Positions 52,301 through 61,300 of a DNA stretch of 64,000 nt are shown piece after piece; within the stretch, counting starts at the first letter, position 1, and every line of letters begins with the position of its first letter. Both the position numbers and the translations under genes were made by a program. The stretch covers positions 151,142,492-151,206,491 of the forward strand of contig OX638368.1 in NCBI GenBank assembly GCA_951812925.1, read 5' to 3'. Source of the DNA: Calliopum simillimum (taxonomy: Eukaryota > Arthropoda > Insecta > Diptera > Lauxaniidae). The notes beneath the pieces were generated by a model. The model was not told where the DNA came from. It was given only the letters and a program-made list of their open reading frames with translations, and did not search any database.

Positions 52301-55300
52301 CACCCTTTACTTGAAATTTAGTGTTGATTACTTTAATTTTTCGACTAGCCGAGTGGAGTAAAAAATTATGATGCGTATTTTTCTCCGTGTAATTTCAAGT
52401 TTTTTTTTTTTTGGCTTTTGCTGAAATATGCTTAACATAGGTGACTTCTACAAAACAGCCATAACTTTCCAAGGAAAAAACGTAAATGTTCATGCGATAG
52501 TTCATTTTGATGGAAAAGAGTAGTATGTATTACATATGGTAATCATAAGATAACCGCAGTAAAATTTTATGCTTCCTATACAAAATTTCAAAAGAATCGT
52601 AAATTTGATGAGCAACAGTTAGTAAATATCCTATTTTCCAAAATTATTTTCATTGTTTTTTTAAAAATAATACACGTTGATTTTCGTTGGTTGGTGGCGC
52701 TTGATCTCTTATTCCGAGGCAATTTCTGAAGGATAGAAAAATTAAATTTTCAAAAAAAAAAAAATTAAAATTTTCTTTACATCTTGAAAATAGAATTATT
52801 TTGGATATCATACAATTTAGTCAAACACATAAGCCGCAGAAAAACAAACTATAGAAGGTCGAAAATCAAATTTAAAAATCCACATCAAAACAATATATTT
52901 GTAGTAGTAAGTCTATTGCAAAAATAAACTTTTTAATTGGTTACTTCAATATTTATAAGAAAGAGGTTATTTTGGAAACTCCTAACCCGATATACATATG
53001 ACTCGACTCGACTCGACTCCTACTCGATACACCAACTAAAATATTCTATAAAATGTTTAAAAAACTTGGTTTACGGACATAATTTGAGACAAAAATTGCT
53101 TTAAACACAACTTAGTTCCGATACACCGAACAACAAAGTATTGAGAAAAATTTTTTAAAAAATAAAAATATATTTTCAAACATCGCAAATTTTTCCATAA
53201 AATATTTTGTTTAGTGATTTTTAAAAATATTTTCCAATTATTTAAAGATTTGTTTCATATACATATTAGAAAGATAACTAGTAAGGATGTTACCTTTGGC
53301 CTGGCCAAAAACTTAATGCCCTTCACTGCAGTATTTTTAAAATTTTGTGTATAGAGCAGGAGCCACGCCTCCTTAATGAATTGACTTTGTTTTAGCTCAG
53401 ACCGTGCACTAACTATTTCAATTATTTGTGCGAAATTTGGTTGTATAACCTCAATTAACGCTTTCTTCACAGCATTTTGAAAATGGTAGGAGTGTTCGTT
53501 TGCCGATTTCACTCATTTTCAATCCCGAAAGTTAACTTTTACAGGAAAAGAAAGTAGTGTACCAAATTTTATCGAATTATCTTGCTTAGTTTTCCCATAA
53601 AAAATATTTCCACAGAAGGACAGCCTGCCAACCTGGCAGCCAGACAGTCGGACATGGCTATATCGACTCAGGAAGTGACGCTGATCAAGAATATATATAC
53701 TTTTCTATACCTGGATCGGCTCCTTCTCTGCGTTACAAACGGAAGGACAATGTGAATATACCCTGTTTGTAGGGTATAAAAACAAGGCAGAGGATTTTAA
53801 AAATTGGACTAATCGGCAGTTATGCGTTACTTCGAATTCCATTATCCAGTTTGAAAAAACTACAATGAGATAATTAAAGCAGCCGACTTTAAAATAATGC
53901 ATTTTTGGATTTAAAGAAAAAAATTCGTTTTTTTGAAAAAGTGAATAGATACTTCTTGCCAAATTTTAAAGTGGCTGTGGAAAAAATAACTTTTTTTACC
54001 TGTCCGCTACACGTGTAATGCCCCATATCGAAAAAAAATTTAAAAAATTCAAGAAGGTTTTAAAGCATTTGAAAAAGTTTGAAAATTTTGACTAGGTCAG
54101 AAACTTATAAGCAAATGTTGAAAAAAACAAGAATTGTTGAAAAGGTCAAAACAACGTGAAACAGCGGTTCTTTTCCTTTGACCTCTAACTTGAACATATC
54201 GCCAGATAAAATTTATTAATGTGAACAAGTGGGAGATCAAACTAAAGTCATTTATCCGCAGTTTCTATTCAATACTTTGTTCAATCGGTTCAGTTGTCTT
54301 AACGCAATCGAATGCAATATTTATGTGTGAAAATTTTAATCAAAAATTCAGTAAATTAATGATCAAAATTAAAAACTGATTCCTAAAAGTGCAGCTTTAC
54401 AAAAAAAAGTTAGCATAGAGTAACTTCGGGTAATGTGATATAGGCGGGTAATGTGATATACCAGCTTATTTCCTTAAATAAACAACTCTCGATAATGATT
54501 TTTTCGTCAACACCACAGTAACTGAAAAAGAAACGTGCTGCAAGTTTTTGAGCGCCCACCTTTATTTATTCTGCCTTCAGTGTGGTAAAATCGATTTAGC
54601 AGTGAAAAAAAAAACTTTATTTGCGTGTGCTTTAGTTTAGGATCCAGCCTAAACTAAAATTGATATCATAGCCGCAATAGTAAATTCTGCTAGTGGGTGA
54701 ATATACCTAACCATAAATCAATTGAATTTTTTATTTGCTAGAGTGTGTTTTTCAAAACTAACCTGATTGTTTTAAAACTGAAATTCGGGTAATGTGATAT
54801 AGTGCACTTCTGGCATCGAAAATATTTGATGTTCCAATTGCAATGCAAAATGTTTCGCACGATGGTCTTTTGGCCCAAATCTAAAACTTTTTTCCTTATT
54901 AACAATTTGTTGGTCCAATATTTTTATATAAAGGTCACAGTTTTTTAGAAAAATGAGCTAAAGCTTTGTAAAAGCGATTTTAGTAATGTTTATCACTCCT
55001 TACCTGAAGTAAAAGTTCCACAACTAAAGTTTCTTCATAACACGATGATCTTTTTGCCGAAAATGCAATTTGTTGGGATATGGGATATAGTATATCACAT
55101 TACCCGCCAATTTTGTTTTTTAACTTTTTTTGCCTTTTTTCAATTTTGTTGAAATAGCTTAAGATTGGCTGCCGCTAAAAAACTCCAAAATCATAATATA
55201 CTGCACAATACATCAATAAAACATAATACATAAAGTGATAGCAGCTACGCTTTGAAAACTACGAGTAATTTAAAAACAAAAATGCCTATATCACATTACC

Positions 55301-58300
55301 CGAACTTACTATATTATGCTCAACATTTCCACGATCTGCGTAATTCTTGTTCCAGCTAACGTTTACTTCATATTTTCGGATACCGTGCCAACCGCTATAT
55401 TGAGGGTTTCACGGCAGACTTTGTTTGGTTGTTGATTCAGACCTATCCGTTAACATTTTCGCTGTCGTATTTATAAGGAGGCATCTCATTGGCAGTTCGC
55501 CCGCACCACTAAATTTCCAAATTATCGGTGCAAGTTTCCTAATGATTTTATGATTTTTGGCCAAATAACTTTTTGGTTTTTTTTTTACAATTTATTTTTG
55601 TTACTGAAGCTATAAATTTTCTCTAGATCATAAATCCTAAAAAGAAGTTTAAAAACCAACACAAAATAAGCAAAGTATAAAGAATTACTGCATGTCAACT
55701 GTCCTTGTTACATTTGCCATTAGCTGTGTTTGTGTTTAACTTATCACAAAAAAAAAAAAAAAATAATGTAAGAAATACCTGTCTGGAAAGACTCAAACTC
55801 CTAACGTGAGGTTTTGCTTTGGTATTTCTCATATAAATTTTTCTATGAAAAACAGCATTTTAATTACCAGTCAAATAAACAACCGGCCCGCCCTTTACAG
55901 TGGCGTTCAATTGCAAATATTTGAGCAACTGTTGCAAGTTGCAAGAGTAAAAATGTTGTATGGTGAAACTTGTTCAATGTTTACAATAAAATATTGCACT
56001 AAAAATTAAGCAAAAAAAAAATTATTTATCAGAAATTGAAGGCATTTGAATTTCATATAAATACTTGGGTTAAGAAAAAAAGACAATCATTTAAAATAAA
56101 AATATTTTCTGTTAATTTGAAGTTATAAAGTCTCATTGGTTAAATGCTTTATACACTGATTCAACGCCTTTGTGACATATGATGATTCTTTAGATATTAT
56201 GTTAGGAATTTTGCTTTATTTATGAATTACATTTAACTGATTTTTCGATTGCTAAGCAACGTTTTCTCAGCATACATTTTCTGTTGCACAGTGTCGTGTT
56301 CCATTCGGTGTGGTCATTATTTCAATCACTCGGGAGGTCGTACTCTAACATCTTTCGAGTAAAACTTTCCGATTGTAGAAGATGAATAAAAATTTGTCGG
56401 TCTTATTTAAAGTAAATAAATTAGCAGCAATTAAATGTCGTGTTATAGTTGCTGTAACTGCACAGATTAATTTTGAAAATTTTGCATTTTGCGTCGTTAA
56501 AGCTAACGCTCTTCCTAAATATGGAAAAAAATATAAAAGGAAAACTTTAAGCTTAAAAAAATATACAATGCGAAAAAAGTTGAAACAAAAATTCTGCTAA
56601 TATTACTAAGGATTGCTTACATTTCCTCTGGCACTTAACAACCAAAAGTGATTAAATTTAGAAGATTTGAAATCGTCGCAAGCTTACTAGGTGATTGTGC
56701 ATAGATAGAAGGAGAGTGTAAATTTAGCAAATTTATTAATAATTAATCAAGAATTCTTGTGTTTTCTCTAAATAAACAATATCTTCATTTTATCAATATT
56801 TTTCAAAATTTGCAATGACCCAGAAACAGCGAAATAGTCGAAAAAATATTCAAAAGCATTGTCGTCATATCAGCGATAGCACATGCAGCTTCCGTTTCCG
56901 TTCGTAGTGCAATTCACAAATACAAACAATGGGAAAATCACGTTTTTTTCGCACTGCACAGATTTTGTCATAATTTTGACATTGAATTTCACTAAGCACA
57001 AAATTTGGCATTGATTCAAAGGTAATTAAAAACAACTAAATCAAAAAAAGAAAAACGAAAAAAATAATGCCTATATTGCTGAGCAACAACAACTATTGCT
57101 AAAATAACAACAACAACAACAGTCAGCAAAGTTCATTAATCTCATTCTTGCATGCGATACATTTTGCTTTCATATTTTACGAGTATTTTGTAGTTAATGG
57201 CCGTACGAGTTGGATTTGAAATTGGAATTGAATTAATCAATTGACGCCAATGAAAATTTTTTTTTCTCTCTCTCCGTATACTGCAAGGCACCTTATATTT
57301 CCCACCAGAAAACTCTACACACAACACACACATCTACACAGACGAAAGCGCACACGCACACATTACAGATTATGAAATGTTCACGAGAACATACATGCAT
57401 ACGTTAACAGTCGTCAGGCCCACTTTTCTGTCTTGGGCTTCCTTCAAATTTATTTAAAATCAAATCCTCGTTTTACGTTGTACATATTCCGAACAGCCAT
57501 AGCATTATGATTTTTAATTATACCTTTTTGTTTACATAATCAAAGTGCTATCGTCTCGTTGGTTTTTTCTTGATATTAATTTGGCCCTATGCTCCTCCTA
57601 GGAGTTACAGGAGAATACATACATACTATTTATCAGGTTTATCCACTGTTCGATTAATCGAATCATTAATTATTTTTTAAATTATGAAAGTAAATAATAT
57701 CAGAAAGATATTTAGTGGCTGATTTAACTCTTATTTTAAAATATTATTTACGAATTCCCTATCTCCTCCATGTAGTTTGAAGGGGCGTAGTTGAAAAATA
57801 ACTACTCGATTAACCTATATGACTGTAGTGCGGAGTAAAAAAATATCGTCACATAGCACTATATGTCAAAAGGCACACTTTTTTGGCCAAAATTCACAAC
57901 GTCCATATTATCATGGATACCGACTGCAAATGTAGTCCTTATGATGACTCTAGACTAAAATAACAATTCTGAAAAAAATCTTAACCCTTGGACTACCGGG
58001 TCAAAAATGGCACGTAATAAATTCTCTGAATAAATAACACATACCAACAAGGTTTTGTTTTTAAACATTTCCGAAGAAACTCCATGCATTGAATCCGAAT
58101 CCGAGGTCAGAATTGACCCACCACTTCAGGATTTGGAGATATTTGAGGTCAAACTCATGAAAAATGGCTATTTTGGCTATTTTTGAGGTTCGATGCAAAC
58201 TGCACAAAATTTTCATTACATTTTTTACCAAATGTATCACGTAGCTCTGTTATGTTACTTCCTTTAAAATTTATGGCCGATTTAAAATGACATGTCGTGC

Positions 58301-61300
58301 CATCTTGAAATCCCATAAAACGGGAAAACGACACAACTTTGGATTTTATGATATCATCTTAAATCTGCAATAACTTTTTATGTAAGTATTGTTTGGCACT
58401 TTTGAAGGTAAAAAGTGGTACTCAGTGATGAATTATGCAAAAAAAAAATATATTGTAAAAAAAATTTTGTGCAGCCTACAACTAACCTCAAAAGTAACAA
58501 AAGTACTTATTTTTCGAATATTTACCCCAAATATCTCTATTTTTTGAAAAACCTAATGCAAAAATTATGCGCACTTTCACCCAAGTTACTTGAATTAGTA
58601 GTATCTTCTGTATTTTCTAATAAGAAATTGAAAAACAGCTTCCTCGTTTTCTTTTTTGTCTGTCTTTTGAACCAGATTTCGAATAAATCGAAATTACGGA
58701 AGAAAAGTTACCTGACAAAAAAATTCATTAAAAAAAATCGGGCAAAATCGGGCGTCTACATTTCTAAATAACATTAACAATAGCAACGTCTTACTAGTTT
58801 CGGGTTTCATAGGACTAACAAATTCCAACAAAATTTTAAAAGCTTAGACGAAGTTCAAAATTTAAAAAAAATATTAAAAGTCAGGGGTCTAATTTGAAAA
58901 TTAAGTTTTTCCACAGAAAACCAAAATATATTTTAATGTTTTGACCTCAATTGCGTTATACATAAAATCATTTTTATTTAAGAAAAAACAAATTATTTTA
59001 ATTACTTTTTATTGATTGAAGAAAAGAGCTAAAATCACGACTTTTTTGAATTATCTCAGTAAAATGCAAATGCATCAACTTTGACACATCGCTTAGGAAC
59101 GGAAAATTACTTTACCCCAAAACAAAAAACATTTTTGCTTGTATTGAAGTATTCTCCGTTACACTGCATCAACAAAATTTCAATAGCAATATTTGTAAAA
59201 ATTGAATTTTGGCCAAAAAGTGTGCTTTTTGATCTATAGTGCATAGGCGAGATTTTTAGCGTCACAAAGCTAGCGCCCTTTCAACTGGCGTCGACAATAT
59301 TTGCGTTCTGGCTGGCGGTTGGTCGTATTTGTATGGGGTTTTGTGGTATGGGACAACTACCAACGTTCGATTAATCGAACACTTATTTTTTCGACATAAC
59401 GGAAAAACAAATGGGAGTAAGTGTTTTGATGACGGATTTGAAATCAGGGGGTCCCAATTACTCTAGAAATATATTTTATATAAAAAAAATCAATAATTTT
59501 AGCTGCGCGATTGGATGTGGGTTAAAAATTAACCCATATAAAACTAAATTATGCGCCATGCATAAAATACATCAGCGAAAATTTAGGTCGTTCGACTTTG
59601 CCCGAATTCCATACCCTCACCTAAAAAACGACCAACAAGGAATATGCCTCCCATATTTTTTATACCTTTTATACATTCAAAAACGAATACGTTCAAAACT
59701 TGTCTTGTTCTTGTCTACATTTTTTTTATAATTTATGAGCTTCTTCTATTCAACCGCGGACGTCTTTTTGCGTTTGACTCTTTACTAGGATGATATAAAT
59801 ATCCTTTAATACATTCAAATAAATGTGTTTTGTTTAGTATATTATTTGATTCAATACTTGGAATCATTCCAAATGTTTGCACAACTAAACTCATCTGGCA
59901 TTACTTAACCTTTTATTTTGTGTGTTCCACAGTTACGATGATTAGTTAGTGCCTTAAATTTTCACCAATATTACCTTGATCTTGTGGTTCCATTCCACTG
60001 CTTGACGTAGGACTTTCTTTTATGGTTTTTGCTGTGTCTGACCTTTTCATTTTCATTTTCGCCAAACTATTTGTACGGAGTGGAACACTACTCTGAGACC
60101 TTAATACATACTTTGAGTTTTTAGAATGAGGTATGAATTTTCACAAAGCATATCCGATTCTACCAAAACTTTTTGTTCGGACTTTTTTCGTGCGACTGCT
60201 AACTATGCTTAGTTTGAAAATAATCTCAAACGACTTCCGTTTTCTGAAATGTCCGAATACATGAGTTATGTGAATATTTTTCACAAATTCAAATGTAAAT
60301 GGAAATTCTTAACTATGCGTGCTATACCAATAGAAAGTTTTTCGGGTTAGTACATATTTTCCAAATTTTTCACCGAATTGTATAAAAATTTTTAAACAAT
60401 GCATGATTTAAACATTACTGGCAACATTTCAGTACTATTGCTAATAACAAATCAAGCATATCAAAATGGTGTATTCACATTGATAACGCTACTCAATACA
60501 GTTCCATATCATTAAAAATGTGAATTTTTCTTATGACTTTTGCAACTGAGAACTCGAATTCCTACATGAAAATCAAAACATTTGTATCCGTGTTGGCCAA
60601 TAATATAATTTGTTATTTGTATTTTTTTTTTTTTTTTTTCTGTATTAGGTAGGTACTTTTTGCCACATTTAATGCAATTTTTTTCATTTACTTTGTGGCT
60701 CATTTGCTCTATACACAATATGCAGTACGTTTCCATGTGTCGTCGTCATCATCACCATCGTTGTTATAGCTAACGTTGCTTGTCTGGTCGTCTGTCTGCC
60801 CGAATGTCCGTCCATGTATCCGTGGGTCTTATTGGGAACTTTTTGGATCTTGCTTGTTAGAAATTTTCGTGGCGTCGCCTTGTGTGGACATCTTTTGTTT
60901 TTGCGGTTACGGTGCATTGATTTTCACAAATTTTTGAACAATACAGTTTTAAATAAAAATTACTTTGAATATTAAGTGTAATCAAAAATGCATTAAATGC
61001 AATTTAGGTTTTGTTTTGGATTAGTCAATTTAAACTGTGTATACCCACTTTGTTGGAAAATAACTATACATTTCATGATGTTCATTATAAAAAGGTGATA
61101 AAACTACTACTAAATTAAAATGCTTTTTGGAACACGCAATTCCTTTTTTGAAAATTAAATAAATAATAATAATTTTTTCACTCTCTATTTCAGATCATCA
61201 ATTCCCAATTGACCTAACAAATGTAGCCAAAGATCACACCAACCTTGAAAATGATCAACTGCAATCCCTCTACCGACGTCTGTGTATATTAAATCGTTGC

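Larger units (their letters stand above)
49138..52390. mobile_element. Large foldback element with ACACGGAGAAAAA ends, host of the mariner
   Basis: ACACGGAGAAAAA at 49138-49150 is matched perfectly in reverse complement at 52378-52390. Inside are long inverted arms 49692-50048 and 50541-50888 (about 350 bp each), with AAGGGAACACGTATTTTTTT, CATAAAATCCCCAATTTTGG and CACAATGAAATTCTTTTAAG in both. The mariner accounts for 1.3 kb of its length. It encodes no transposase of its own. Confidence 0.7.
44043..61193 (+). other. cv-c: 17.2-kb intron splitting the SAM domain coding sequence
   Basis: It begins gtaaga and ends ctatttcag. It contains the DD41D mariner, several foldback/MITE elements and a second copy of an inverted-terminus element. 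No convincing coding exon was seen inside. Confidence 0.8.
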
